A stretch of DNA of 64,000 nt from Reyranella sp. CPCC 100927 (GCF_007859315.1 NZ_VOHA01000001.1:558001-622000), one strand, 5' to 3'; shown: positions 33,506-43,426, counted from the first letter of the stretch. A program made the numbers and translations. The notes: a model not told the origin generated them from the sequence alone.

Positions 33506-35734
33506 ATGAACCGGGGTGGCGTGACGCGGCGGCATGGGGCGCCGCAAGGGCAGGTGTGCGCCCGGCTGCTGGCGTTGCTGGCGACCACGATGCTCGGTGG
33601 TGTGTGGGCGGCAGATCGCACCGCGCAGGCGCAGACCGCGGCAGCGCCGGATGCGCCGGTCACCGTGCTGGAGCCACTGGACATCACGGCGCGCAAGATC
33701 AAGGAAAGCCAGCAGGACGCACCGCTCAGTGTCACCGCCGTGGGTGCCAAAAGCCTGCAGGATCGCCGCATCGATGACGTCGAGACCTTGCTGCGCGAGG
33801 TCCCCAATGTCGGCTTCAGTTCGCTGGGCGATGGCCGGTCGACCTTCCTGTCGATCCGCGGCCTCGGGCCGATGTCGCAGCCGCTGGGCTATGACGACAC
33901 GTCGGTGGTCACTTATGTCGATGGCGTGCCGCAACCGCTGTTCGGCTCGGATTTGCGCATCTTCGATGCCGAGCGCGTCGAGGTTCTGCGCGGCCCGCAA
34001 GGCACGGTGTTCGGGCGCAACGCGCAAGGCGGCGCCATCAACATCATCACGCGCCAGCCCGGCGATCGCTTCGAGGCATCGGCGCGCGGCGAGGTCGGCA
34101 CCGACTGGTATCGGTTGGGGCAGCTCTCGGTTTCCGGTCCGCTGATCGATGGCAAGCTGGCGGGGCGGCTCACGGCGAGCTATGCCGGCGTGAATGGCGA
34201 CGTCACCAACGCGGCGCCCGGCTTCGGCAAGATCGGCGACACCGAGAACGGTGCCTTCCGCGGTTCGCTGGTGGCGACGCCGGGCGCCGATACCAAGCTG
34301 ACACTCAGCTTTTTCGGACAGCGCGACCGCAACCATCCCTCCAACTTCCTGCTGCGCAAGCAGGCGGACTTTCCGGCCGTGGCGCTCGATCCGCGCGGTT
34401 ATATCCATCGCGATGTCGCCGGCGTGTCGCTGACGGCGACGCATGATTTCGGCAACGTCGTATTGACGTCGGTCACCGCCTTCAATCACTACGACTACAA
34501 GTCGCTCAGCAACAACTCCGAGGCGCTGACCTTCTCACGTGTGTTCGGCCTGCCGGTCGGCTTCTTCCTGCCGGCGACGGACTTCTCCACCTATGACGAG
34601 CGCTTCAACAGCGTCTACCAGGAAGTGCGCCTCAACAGCGCCGCCGACTCGCGCGTCACCTGGGTGGCCGGCGCCACCTTCTACCACGACAACTTCAAGC
34701 TCGACTCGTACTACCAGTCGCCCTTCTTCATCTCGACCAACGGCTGGCGCAACCACCGCTATCGCACCAACAGCTACGCCATCTTCGGCGAAGCCACCGC
34801 GCCGGTGCCCGGCGTCGATGGCCTCAAGGTCTCGGCCGGCCTGCGCTACACCCACGACGATAAGCATTTTGACGCCCGCTACACCTCCAACGGTTTTGCC
34901 GGCACGGTGCCGTCGTTCCGCCAGAAGGGTTCGCTGGGCTTCGATCTCGTCACCGGCCGTGTCGCGGTGAGCTACGACATCAGTGCACAGTCGATGGTCT
35001 ATGCCAGCGTGTCGCGGGGCGCCAAGAGCGGTGGTTTCCCCAATTTCACCAACAACGCGCCGACGGGCCTGGCCGATCAGCCGTACAAGAAGTCGACGTC
35101 GTGGACCTATGAGCTCGGCACCAAGAATCGCCTGTTGGGCGGGCGCGCCTTCGTGAACGCTGCCCTGTTCCTCAACAACGTGAAGGACCAGAACCTGTTC
35201 GCGCTTGATTCGGCGTCGTTCACTTTCGTGCCCAAGCCGCTCGACACGCGCAGCTATGGCGCCGAGATCGAGCTGGGCTACCGCCTGATGCCTGGCCTCG
35301 ACCTGTTCGGCAGCGCCGGCTACACCCATGCCACCGTGCGCAACGTCTCGGCCGATGTCGCTGCATCGTCCGGGGCGAAGAACGGCAATCGGGTGCCCAG
35401 CACGCCGCGCTTCACGACCAGCCTCAGCCTGCAGTATCGCGGCACCGCGACCTGGCTCGGCCTGCCCGACAGCATCAATGTCTTCGGCCTGGCGCAGCAT
35501 CAGTTCATCGGGGCGCGGGCCGCCGACGTCGGTAGCCATTTCCGGTTGTCGGCCTATCACATCGTGAACGCCAAGGTCGGCCTCGAGTTCGATCGTTTCA
35601 GCGTCTACGTCTTCGGCCAGAACCTGGCCGACTATCGACCGCAGTATATCGGCCTGTTCTACGGGCCGGGCGCCGAGGCCGTCACCGTCGGTCATGGCAG
35701 GGTGGTGGGCGTGGGAGCCCAGGTGCGGTTCTGA
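33506..35734 (+). CDS. TonB-dependent ferric-siderophore receptor
   Basis: The 742-residue outer-membrane protein has a signal peptide (about 42 residues, ending AQAQ), a TonB-box-like LEPLDITARKIKESQQDAPL, a plug domain (LLREVPNVGFSSLGDG, IRGLGPMSQ, VEVLRGPQGTVFGRNAQGGA) and a 22-strand-type barrel ending with an aromatic residue (GVGAQVRF). The closest named types are FyuA-like receptors. It is the first gene of an apparent five-gene uptake unit. The exact siderophore is unknown. Confidence 0.92.
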   Translation: MNRGGVTRRHGAPQGQVCARLLALLATTMLGGVWAADRTAQAQTAAAPDAPVTVLEPLDITARKIKESQQDAPLSVTAVGAKSLQDRRIDDVETLLREVPNVGFSSLGDGRSTFLSIRGLGPMSQPLGYDDTSVVTYVDGVPQPLFGSDLRIFDAERVEVLRGPQGTVFGRNAQGGAINIITRQPGDRFEASARGEVGTDWYRLGQLSVSGPLIDGKLAGRLTASYAGVNGDVTNAAPGFGKIGDTENGAFRGSLVATPGADTKLTLSFFGQRDRNHPSNFLLRKQADFPAVALDPRGYIHRDVAGVSLTATHDFGNVVLTSVTAFNHYDYKSLSNNSEALTFSRVFGLPVGFFLPATDFSTYDERFNSVYQEVRLNSAADSRVTWVAGATFYHDNFKLDSYYQSPFFISTNGWRNHRYRTNSYAIFGEATAPVPGVDGLKVSAGLRYTHDDKHFDARYTSNGFAGTVPSFRQKGSLGFDLVTGRVAVSYDISAQSMVYASVSRGAKSGGFPNFTNNAPTGLADQPYKKSTSWTYELGTKNRLLGGRAFVNAALFLNNVKDQNLFALDSASFTFVPKPLDTRSYGAEIELGYRLMPGLDLFGSAGYTHATVRNVSADVAASSGAKNGNRVPSTPRFTTSLSLQYRGTATWLGLPDSINVFGLAQHQFIGARAADVGSHFRLSAYHIVNAKVGLEFDRFSVYVFGQNLADYRPQYIGLFYGPGAEAVTVGHGRVVGVGAQVRF

Positions 35735-35739
35735 TCGCT

Positions 35740-36909
35740 ATGCGGTTCGCCGTCGTCGCCATGCTGAACTGCCAGCAGTACCTGGCGGTATCGCTGATCT
35801 ATGCCGCAATTCCCGTGATCCTGCGCCGCAACGGTGCGCCGCTGGAGATGATCGGCCTGTTCGGCATGGTGTTCTTCGCCTTCGCTGTCAATTTCCTGTG
35901 GGCACCGCTGGTCGATCGTTATCGGCTTACCCGCCTGGGGCGGCGTCGGTCGTGGATCCTGGTGATGCAGATCGCCAGTGCCCTTGCGGTCGGGATCATG
36001 TCCCTCCTCGATCCGGCACATGATCTTGGTGCCATCCTGGCAGTCAGCATCGTGCTGGCGACCCTGGCGGCGACCCAGCGCATCGCCACGATGGGCTATG
36101 TGGCCGAGGCGCTGGGTGAGGGTGAACGCGCGATGGGCGCGGCGTTCGTCGGCTGGGGCGGTGCGTTGGGCAACGTCATCGGCGGCGCCATTTGTCTTTA
36201 CCTGGTCGACGCCGTCGGCTGGCGGGCCGCGTTGCTGGCGGTCGCGGGGGTCATGCTTGCCTTCGCCGCCGCGCTCGTGGCCGTCGCCGAACCGAGGCCC
36301 GGCGCCGCGACGACTGCGCGCCTGCTGTTGCTGCGCATCCTGCGACGGCGCGACATCTGGCAGGCGATCGTCATCGTGACACCCGCCACCTTCGTCGTGT
36401 CGGTGGCTTTTGCCATGATCCAGCCGCGCCTGGTCGACCTCGGGTTCAGTCTGGCCACCATCGGCACGGCGATCGCCGTCATCCATCTCGCTGCCTTCAC
36501 TGTCGTCGGCCCGGTCGCCGGTGCGCTGGCACGGCGGACGCCGCCACTGCGTGCCATCATGATCGGCGCTCTGGCACTGGCGCCGCTCTTTGTCGTGCTG
36601 ACGGTAGCCGATGCGCCGTTGGGCGCCGAAGCGAGCGCGATCGCGGCCGTGGTGCTCGTCTTCTGCGCGCTGGCGGCACAGACCATCGCGTTCACCAGTT
36701 TCTTTCTCGGGCTGGCCGGGGGTGACGAGGCCGCGACCGAGGTGACCGTGCTGATGGCCGCGGTCGCACTCGTCGGCCTCCTGGGCTTTGCCGCCAGCGG
36801 GTTCATTGCCCAGCGTTTCGGCTATGCCGTGACCATCGGCCTTGTCGCCGCAGGATACCTCGCGACCGCTGCCCTCGCAGGATGGCCGCGACCGGCCGGG
36901 TTGCGATGA
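35740..36909 (+). CDS. MFS siderophore transporter, RhtX/FptX-like
   Basis: The 389-residue protein has about 12 hydrophobic spans. Features such as NCQQYLAVSLIYAAIPVILR, WAPLVDRYRLTRLGRRRSWI and VGWGGALGN-type loops fit the RhtX/FptX group of inner-membrane siderophore permeases (rhizobactin, pyochelin), which lie next to a TonB receptor. It starts five bases after the receptor stop and overlaps the next gene as ATGA. AmpG-like permeases are the alternative family. Confidence 0.82.
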   Translation: MRFAVVAMLNCQQYLAVSLIYAAIPVILRRNGAPLEMIGLFGMVFFAFAVNFLWAPLVDRYRLTRLGRRRSWILVMQIASALAVGIMSLLDPAHDLGAILAVSIVLATLAATQRIATMGYVAEALGEGERAMGAAFVGWGGALGNVIGGAICLYLVDAVGWRAALLAVAGVMLAFAAALVAVAEPRPGAATTARLLLLRILRRRDIWQAIVIVTPATFVVSVAFAMIQPRLVDLGFSLATIGTAIAVIHLAAFTVVGPVAGALARRTPPLRAIMIGALALAPLFVVLTVADAPLGAEASAIAAVVLVFCALAAQTIAFTSFFLGLAGGDEAATEVTVLMAAVALVGLLGFAASGFIAQRFGYAVTIGLVAAGYLATAALAGWPRPAGLR

Positions 36910-38663
36910 ACGGCGCGCCGCGCACCGGCCGCAGGCTGTTTGCCGATCTGCTGCGAGCGGAACCGCGCCTGCTGCTGTCGGCGGCCGCGCTGGCGACGCT
37001 GGCCGCGGTCGCCGAACTGGCGCCCTACGTGCTGGTCCATCGCATGGCCGGCGCGGTGATGGCGCCTGATCCCGATCCCGGCCATCTGGTGTGGCTGGCG
37101 GTGCTGATGCTGGTCGCGGCGATCCTGCGCCTGCTGTTGTTCGGCGGCGCCAACATCCTGTCGCACCGTATGGCCTTTCGCATCCAGAAGAACCTGCAGG
37201 TTGCGTTGGTGCGTGCGCTGGAGCGCCAGCCATTGGGCGCGCTCGAAGGTCGCGCCGGTGATCTCAAGAAGACGCTGGTCGACGATGTCGGCGGACTGGA
37301 GCACCTGATCGCGCACACCTTGCCCGACGCCGTGGCCGGGCTGGTCCTGCCGCTGCTGGCGGCAGTGTTGCTCCTGGTGGTGGACTGGCGCATGGCTTTG
37401 GCGTCGCTGGCCCTGCTGCCGGTGGCGCTGGTTGCCCAGAAGCGCGCTTTCAGTGGTCTCGAGGTGATCCACGCGCAATGGCATGCCGCCGATACCGCCG
37501 CCAATGCCAGCCTGCTGGCCTACATCCGCGGCATTGCGACGTTGAAGGCGCACCATCGCGTGGCGCGCTCGCTTGGTACCTTGCGGCAGGCCGTTCACGC
37601 GCTCGCTGGCCTTGCCGACAGCATCACGCGCCGGACGGCGATTCCCTATGCGTTGTTCTTCGTGATGCTGTCGACCAACCTGCTGGTGGTGCTGCCGGTC
37701 GGCCTGGTCCTGCATGTCGCCGGATCGCTGGATGTCGCCGCGTTCGTTCTGTTCGTGGTGCTGGGCGCCGGCCTCACGGCCCCGCTGCTGCGCGTGATGT
37801 ACGCCTTCGGGGCTTTGGAGCGCCAGATGCAGGGTGCCGCCCGCGTGGCGGCGTTGCTGGATACGCCCGCGGTGTCTCCAGGACGGCAGCCTCCGATCGC
37901 CGGAACACGGGTCGGCGCGGACATCAGCTTCGAGCATGTCTCGTTCGGCTACGGCGAGCGACCCGATGTCGTGCACGACGTGTCGTTCACCATACCGGCC
38001 GGCAGCATCGCGGCACTGGTCGGACCCAGCGGCGCCGGCAAGAGCACACTGGTGCGCCTGGTTGCCCGTTTTTGGGACCCGCGCGCCGGCGCCGTGCACA
38101 TCGGCGGTGTCGATGTGCGCGCTATGGCGCCCGAATGCCTGCGCGACCAAGTCGCTGTGGTGTTCCAGGATCCGTTCTTCTTCAACGGCACGCTGCGCGA
38201 GAACCTGGTGATTGCCACCGCCGACACGACGACCGCTACCCTCATGCAGGCCGTCGATGCCGTTGGCCTGTCCGGACTGGTCGCGCAACTGCCGCAGGGC
38301 CTCGACACGCCGATCGGTGATCGCGGCGCGCGGCTGTCCGGTGGCGAGCGCCAGCGGCTCGCCATCGCCCGCGCGCTGCTGAAGGACGCACCGATCCTGC
38401 TGCTCGACGAGGCAACCGCCTTCGCCGATCCCGAAAGCGAGCGCGCCGTGCAGCGGGCCATCGGCCGCCTGACGGTTGGGCGCACCGTGCTGGTCGTCGC
38501 CCACCGCCTGGCCACCGTGATGCAGGCCGATACCATCGCGGTGCTGGCCGATGGTCGCCTCGACGGCGTTGGTCGGCATGAGATCCTGTTGCGGGACTCG
38601 CCGGTGTATCGCCGGCTGTGGGATGCGCAGACCGGCAGCCGCGACTGGGCGTTGCGCACATGA
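36906..38663 (+). CDS. ABC transporter half-unit 1 (YbtP/IrtA-like)
   Basis: The 585-residue protein fuses an exporter-fold six-span domain (about residues 20-310) to an ATPase with Walker A GPSGAGKST, signature LSGGERQRLAIARALL and Walker B ILLLDEATAFADPE. Exporter-fold pairs next to TonB receptors and lacking a periplasmic binding protein import ferric siderophores (YbtPQ, IrtAB). No N-terminal siderophore-interacting reductase domain is present, unlike IrtA. The ATG overlaps the MFS stop codon. Confidence 0.9.
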   Translation: MNGAPRTGRRLFADLLRAEPRLLLSAAALATLAAVAELAPYVLVHRMAGAVMAPDPDPGHLVWLAVLMLVAAILRLLLFGGANILSHRMAFRIQKNLQVALVRALERQPLGALEGRAGDLKKTLVDDVGGLEHLIAHTLPDAVAGLVLPLLAAVLLLVVDWRMALASLALLPVALVAQKRAFSGLEVIHAQWHAADTAANASLLAYIRGIATLKAHHRVARSLGTLRQAVHALAGLADSITRRTAIPYALFFVMLSTNLLVVLPVGLVLHVAGSLDVAAFVLFVVLGAGLTAPLLRVMYAFGALERQMQGAARVAALLDTPAVSPGRQPPIAGTRVGADISFEHVSFGYGERPDVVHDVSFTIPAGSIAALVGPSGAGKSTLVRLVARFWDPRAGAVHIGGVDVRAMAPECLRDQVAVVFQDPFFFNGTLRENLVIATADTTTATLMQAVDAVGLSGLVAQLPQGLDTPIGDRGARLSGGERQRLAIARALLKDAPILLLDEATAFADPESERAVQRAIGRLTVGRTVLVVAHRLATVMQADTIAVLADGRLDGVGRHEILLRDSPVYRRLWDAQTGSRDWALRT

Positions 38664-40402
38664 TCGTCGATTTCGGCTTCGATCTCGCCGGCCGGCGCGA
38701 ACCACGCCTGTGGCGCGGCCTCGCCCTCGGCGTGGCGGCGGCGCTCGTCGAGACCATACCTTATGTCGAGCTGGCGCGCGTGCTCATCGCGGTCTTTGCC
38801 GGCCGCGCCGATGTCGCCTTGGCCGTGGAGGCGGCGCTCGTGCTGACGGTGGCGACGATGCTGCTGGTGGTGTTGAAGGCGCGCGCCAACATCGAGAATT
38901 TCGCTACAACCTACGGCGTCGTCGCCGATGCGCGGCTGGCCGTGGCCGACCACCTCAGTCGACTGCCGATGGGCGTCTTCACACAGGCACGTCGCGCGAT
39001 CATCGCCGAACTGCTGACCGGGCGCTTCAGTCTCTATCAGGACGTCGTCACCCATGTCTGGGGCCTGTCGGTCGTTAATGCGGCGTTGCCGGTATTCCTG
39101 TGGGGCGTGCTGCTGGTTCTCGATGTGCGCGTCGCGCTGATGGCGGCTGCGTTCGTTCCGATAGCGTTTATCGCCATTCCCTGGTCGTTGCGCCTGCTGT
39201 CGCGTGCGTCGGCGACGGTCGCCGACCAGCGCGATGATCTGGTGGCCGCACTGGTCGATCAGATCGAAGGCAGCCGCGACCTGCGCCAGTACGATCGCGG
39301 TAACCATCGACGGCTTCTGGTTGAGGCACAGTTGCAGCGCTTCGAGCAGGCGCAGATGCGCGCCGAACTGGCGCCGGCGCCGGCGCTGCTGGCCTTCGCC
39401 TTTGTCCTGCAACTGGGGTTCGCCGTCGCCGCGATCGCGGCGGCGGTGGGTGTCAGTGGCGGTGATATCGCGCCGGCGGTCCTGGTCCTGCTGCTGGTCG
39501 TGGCGTTGCGCTTCTACCGCTCGATCATGGATCTGGGCCTCAACCTCGCCGAACTGCGCTTTGCGCGTGAGACGCTGGCACGCATCCGGCGCCTGGCCGC
39601 CGAAACGCCATTACCGGAGCCGGTCGTGGATGGGACACCGACCGACGCCGCCATTGCCTTCAAGACAGTCTCCTTCGCTTACGAGGGTGGCGACGGTGCC
39701 GGATTGCACGAGATCGACGGATACATCCCGGCGGGCGCCATGGTGGCGCTGGTGGGGCCGTCGGGTTCGGGCAAATCCACGCTTGCCCATCTCGTGGCCC
39801 GGTTGTGGGATGTCGGATCCGGCAGCATCACGATCGGTGGGGTCGACGTGCGGGCCCTGTCGGCCGAGACGTTGGCCCGCACCGTAGCCATGGTCCTGCA
39901 GGATGTCGTGCTGTTCGAGGGCACCGTTGCCGACAACATCCGGCTCGGCCGGCCGGATGCGCCTGATGATGCCGTCGAGCAGGCGGCGCGTGCCGCCCGT
40001 GCCCATGACTTCATCATGGCGCTGCCGCAGGGCTACGCCACGCCACTCGATGCCGAAGGCGGACCGCTATCGGGTGGCGAGCGCCAGCGCATTGCGATCG
40101 CCCGGGCGCTGCTGAAGGATGCGCCCATCCTGGTGCTCGACGAGGCAACCGCCAATATCGACACCGAGAACGAGGCTGAAATCCAGGCCGCGCTGAGTAC
40201 CCTGACGGCGGATCGCACTGTCCTGGTCGTGGCGCACCGGTTATGGACCATCACTCGGGCCGATGCGATCTGGGTGATCGACCAGGGCCGCATCGTGCAG
40301 CGCGGGTCGCACCAGGACCTGCTGGCTGTCCCGGACGGCCTCTATCGCCGACTGTGGGACGCGCAGATGCAGGCGCGCACCTGGCGAATCACGTCAGGAT
40401 AA
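38660..40402 (+). CDS. ABC transporter half-unit 2 (YbtQ/IrtB-like)
   Basis: The 580-residue partner has the same exporter fold plus ATPase order: Walker A GPSGSGKST, signature LSGGERQRIAIARALL, Walker B ILVLDEATANIDTE. It overlaps half-unit 1 by four bases (ATGA), indicating heterodimer formation. It ends the uptake unit, with a Fur-like box just beyond. Confidence 0.9.
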   Translation: MIVDFGFDLAGRREPRLWRGLALGVAAALVETIPYVELARVLIAVFAGRADVALAVEAALVLTVATMLLVVLKARANIENFATTYGVVADARLAVADHLSRLPMGVFTQARRAIIAELLTGRFSLYQDVVTHVWGLSVVNAALPVFLWGVLLVLDVRVALMAAAFVPIAFIAIPWSLRLLSRASATVADQRDDLVAALVDQIEGSRDLRQYDRGNHRRLLVEAQLQRFEQAQMRAELAPAPALLAFAFVLQLGFAVAAIAAAVGVSGGDIAPAVLVLLLVVALRFYRSIMDLGLNLAELRFARETLARIRRLAAETPLPEPVVDGTPTDAAIAFKTVSFAYEGGDGAGLHEIDGYIPAGAMVALVGPSGSGKSTLAHLVARLWDVGSGSITIGGVDVRALSAETLARTVAMVLQDVVLFEGTVADNIRLGRPDAPDDAVEQAARAARAHDFIMALPQGYATPLDAEGGPLSGGERQRIAIARALLKDAPILVLDEATANIDTENEAEIQAALSTLTADRTVLVVAHRLWTITRADAIWVIDQGRIVQRGSHQDLLAVPDGLYRRLWDAQMQARTWRITSG

Positions 40403-40417
40403 GGGTGTAGTTTAATT

Positions 40418-40438
40418 GCAATTGCGACTTATTATCAA
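40418..40438 (-). promoter_or_regulatory. Fur-box-like iron-responsive operator 2
   Basis: On the minus strand this reads TTGATAATAAGTCGCAATTG plus C, matching operator 1 at 19 of 21 positions. It stands 48 bases before the PPOX flavoprotein gene, putting that gene under the same iron control as the uptake genes. Confidence 0.65.
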
Positions 40439-40486
40439 TTCATGATAGATTTGTGAAACCGAAGCAGGGATGGCGGCGGGGGTTCC

Positions 40487-41041
40487 ATGAGTCACGGCAG
40501 CGAACTGGTAGCGGAAGCGGCGCTGCATACGGAGGAACTCAAGCCCGCCAAGGCAGAGATCGACAGGGTCCTCGATCATCTCGACATCCACACGCGCAGC
40601 TTCATCGCGTTGTCGCCTTTCCTGTGCATCAGCTCTATCCGACCGAACGGTTTGGCCGACGTATCGCCGCGGGGCGGTGAGCCGGGCTTTGTTCACGTGC
40701 TGGACCACAAGAGGCTGGCGTTTCCCGATCGGCCCGGTTCCCATCACCTCGATACGCCGACCAACATCGCGCATGTGCCGGCGGTGGAACTGCTGTTCTT
40801 CATCCCCGGTATCGAGGAGATGCTGCGCATCAACGGTATCGCCTCGACGACAGCGGCGGACGAACTGATGTCGCGGTTCCTTGTTGACGGCAAACGGCCG
40901 CGGTCCGTGGTCATTGTCGAGGTGCAGGAGGTTCATCTCGACGGTACCATGGCCTTGCGGCGCGCTGATCTGTGGAACCCGGCAAGGTTCGTGCCGCGCA
41001 AGGCGCTGCCAAGCCTCGCTGCCTTGCCGCGGGTCCGGTGA
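40487..41041 (+). CDS. PPOX-class FMN-binding split-barrel protein
   Basis: The 184-residue protein fits the MSMEG_1061-type group of pyridoxamine-phosphate-oxidase-like flavoproteins: HTRSFIALSPFLCISSIRPN, ADVSPRGGEPGFVHVLD, RLAFPDRPGSHHLDT, and LLFFIPGIEEMLRINGIAS. Relatives reduce or bind FMN/F420-linked substrates. The Fur-like box upstream ties it to iron starvation, so it could reduce an incoming ferric siderophore or act on haem; that is inference. It is convergent with phoD. Confidence 0.8.
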   Translation: MSHGSELVAEAALHTEELKPAKAEIDRVLDHLDIHTRSFIALSPFLCISSIRPNGLADVSPRGGEPGFVHVLDHKRLAFPDRPGSHHLDTPTNIAHVPAVELLFFIPGIEEMLRINGIASTTAADELMSRFLVDGKRPRSVVIVEVQEVHLDGTMALRRADLWNPARFVPRKALPSLAALPRVR

Positions 41042-41075
41042 AGGGTGGCTGAAGCGGCTGCCGGCGTGCCCGGGA

Positions 41076-42632
41076 TTATGCGGGCACGGCGCCCGTCTTG
41101 CCGTTCTCGACCACGAAGCTTCTCAGGCGACGCACCGCGGACTGCGGATCCTGCACGTCATCGACGGCCTCGAAATGCGTGGTGAGCGTCTGTGGCGTCA
41201 GCTCCATGGCGACGTAGCCGCGCTTGTCGCCGCGTCCGTATTTCAGGTGCGGATTGGCGGCCAGCACGCGATCGACCGCGGCCTGCGATGGACCATTCGA
41301 TGTGACCGAACTGCCGACGAACTCGGTCGCCACCACCGGTCCCTTGGTGGCGAAGTCGCGCTTCAGGTCGCTGACCCAGAAGGAATGAACGTCGCCACCG
41401 ATGACGACCGGATTGGCGATGCGATGCCGCGTGATGCTGTCGAGCAGCCGCTGGCGCGACGCTGGATAACCGTCCCAGCGATCGACCATGAAGCCCTGCT
41501 CGCCCTGGCCGCCGCGGCCGACCTCGGCCATCAGCGTCTGCTGCGCCAGCACGGTCCAGCGCGCCTTGGCCGTGGCCAGGCTGCCGTCGAGCCACCCCTC
41601 CTGCGCGGCGCCCAGGATCGAGCGGTCGGGCCGCGTGCGTTCGCTGCAATCGACCGGTCGCTTGGTAGTGCGGCTGTCAGTGACGCAGGGATGGCGCGAG
41701 CGGTACTGCCGATCGTCCAGTAGCATCACATCCAGCATGCTGCCGAAGCGATAGTGATCGTAGATGCGGAGACTGCCGTTCACCGGCGCCGCCGACATCG
41801 GCACCGGCATGTGCTCGAACCACGCCTGGTAGGCGGCGCGGCGTACGGTCAGGAAGAACTTGGGGTCGCGGTTACGGTGCGAGATGTCGTTGGCGTAGTC
41901 GTCGGCGACCTCGTGGTCGTCCCAGATGACCAGCCAGGGGAAGGCCGCGTGCAGCGCGCGCAGGTCGGCGTCGGTCTTGTACTGCGCATGGCGTTCGCGG
42001 AACTCGTCCAGGGTCGTCGGGATGGCGCCCGTAAAATGGCGGACGCGATGCCAGCCCCACGACGTTTCGTAGATGTAGTCGCCGAGATGGATCACCAGGT
42101 CGAGCTCGCGCGCCGCCATGTGACGCAGCGCGGTGAAGTAGCCCAGCTCGTATTGCTGGCACGAGGCGAAAGCGAAGCGGAAACGGTCGAGCACCGCATT
42201 CGCGGCCGGCGCCGTGCGCGTACGGCCGACGGGGCTCAGTGTGCCGCCAGCCCGGAAGCGATACCAGTACCAGCGTGCCGGTTTCAGGCCCTGCACCTGG
42301 ACATGCACCGAATGCGCCCAGGCCGCGGTGGCGATGTGTTGGCCGCGCGCCGCGATCCGGCGGAAGCCGTCATCCTCGGCAATTTCCCAGTCGACCGGCA
42401 CCGGTTCCGGCCCCACGCCGCCGCCGTTCAGCGGATCGGGCGCCAGCCGTGTCCACAGCACGACACTGTCGGGCCGCGGACAGCCTGACGCGACGCCGAG
42501 CTGGAACGGGTCGGCGGTGAAGTTGGGCGCTGCCGACGCGATCAGTGCCGGCCCGGCCACGAGGCCTGCGGTGGCACCGAGCAGGAGACGGCGTCGTCCG
42601 ATGTGCGTTCGGGACGGGAAGCGGCCAATCAT
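41076..42632 (-). CDS. phoD: PhoD-type alkaline phosphatase/phosphodiesterase
   Basis: The 518-residue protein has a Tat signal (HIGRRRLLLGATAGLVAGPA), an N-terminal PhoD domain (PFQLGVASGCPRPDSVVLWT) and the metallophosphatase core (FASCQQYELGYF, VIHLGDYIYE, WDDHEVADDY, IGGDVHSFW). PhoD enzymes hydrolyse phosphodiesters and monoesters in the periplasm. Its ATG overlaps the ugpQ stop, so it belongs to the glycerophosphodiester operon and may release phosphate or head groups before uptake. Confidence 0.92.
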   Translation of the reverse strand: MIGRFPSRTHIGRRRLLLGATAGLVAGPALIASAAPNFTADPFQLGVASGCPRPDSVVLWTRLAPDPLNGGGVGPEPVPVDWEIAEDDGFRRIAARGQHIATAAWAHSVHVQVQGLKPARWYWYRFRAGGTLSPVGRTRTAPAANAVLDRFRFAFASCQQYELGYFTALRHMAARELDLVIHLGDYIYETSWGWHRVRHFTGAIPTTLDEFRERHAQYKTDADLRALHAAFPWLVIWDDHEVADDYANDISHRNRDPKFFLTVRRAAYQAWFEHMPVPMSAAPVNGSLRIYDHYRFGSMLDVMLLDDRQYRSRHPCVTDSRTTKRPVDCSERTRPDRSILGAAQEGWLDGSLATAKARWTVLAQQTLMAEVGRGGQGEQGFMVDRWDGYPASRQRLLDSITRHRIANPVVIGGDVHSFWVSDLKRDFATKGPVVATEFVGSSVTSNGPSQAAVDRVLAANPHLKYGRGDKRGYVAMELTPQTLTTHFEAVDDVQDPQSAVRRLRSFVVENGKTGAVPA

Positions 42633-43384
42633 GGCCGCACCGGCAGCAGATCGCGGCGGGCGACCAATGCAAGGTCGGGCCGGTCGGTGGTGATGCGGTG
42701 TATGGGCTGGTGCAGCCAGTAGGTGATGTCGGGTGGATCGTTCGGTACCCAGGCGCCCAGCCGCTCGCTGCCGAATTTTTGCCGGCACAGGTCCAGCGTT
42801 GCCGACAACAGGCTTTTCTCGACCGCCAGCAGGCAGCCGTCGATGGCGGCGAACCGCTCCAGTGCCGCCTCGATACCGCCCATCAGCTCAGCCGAGCGAC
42901 GATCGAGCGAAGCGAGCACGCGCTGGTTCGGATCGAGGCGGCGTACGGTCTGCAGCACCTCAGGCACGAAACAGGTGACGATGGCCTGTTGTTGCAGCTG
43001 ATGGCGCTGGATCGTGTCCAACAGCCGTGCCTCCAGGCCGGGATAGGCTCGGCCGGCGACATCGGTCTTGATCTCGAGATGAAGCTCCAGGGCGCTGCCA
43101 CGGAAAATGTCGAGCACGTCGTTCAGTCGCGGCACGCCTTCGCCATCGGCATCGTGCAACCGGATGGCAGCCAGCTCGGCCGCCGTTCTGTCGTGCACCG
43201 CGCCCGATGCTTCCGTCGTGCGTTCCAAGGTCGGATCGTGGATCACGACCAGGTCGCTGTCGCGCGAGAGATGCACGTCGAGCTCGACGCCGTCGACTCC
43301 CAGCGCCAGCGTGCGGCGAAATCCGTCCAGGCTGTTTTCCGGCCAGAGGTTGCGGGCGCCGCGGTGTCCGATGATCAAGACCAT
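42629..43384 (-). CDS. ugpQ: Glycerophosphodiester phosphodiesterase (UgpQ-like)
   Basis: The 251-residue cytosolic enzyme has the GDPD motifs IGHRGARNLWPENS, VELDVHLSRDSDLVVIHD and HLEIKTD. It splits glycerophosphodiesters into an alcohol and glycerol phosphate. I chose ATG 43384; GTG 43399, right behind AGGAG, would add five residues. It has no signal peptide, consistent with acting on imported diesters delivered by UgpABE. Confidence 0.93.
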   Translation of the reverse strand: MVLIIGHRGARNLWPENSLDGFRRTLALGVDGVELDVHLSRDSDLVVIHDPTLERTTEASGAVHDRTAAELAAIRLHDADGEGVPRLNDVLDIFRGSALELHLEIKTDVAGRAYPGLEARLLDTIQRHQLQQQAIVTCFVPEVLQTVRRLDPNQRVLASLDRRSAELMGGIEAALERFAAIDGCLLAVEKSLLSATLDLCRQKFGSERLGAWVPNDPPDITYWLHQPIHRITTDRPDLALVARRDLLPVRP

Positions 43385-43426
43385 GCTGTATTCTATCACT
43401 CCTGGCTGCGCCCAGGATGACAGCTC

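Noticed and set aside
36822-38705. 627-codon minus-strand frame opposite the first siderophore ABC gene
   Set aside because: It is a low-complexity His/Gln/Arg-rich shadow of a well-supported ABC transporter gene.
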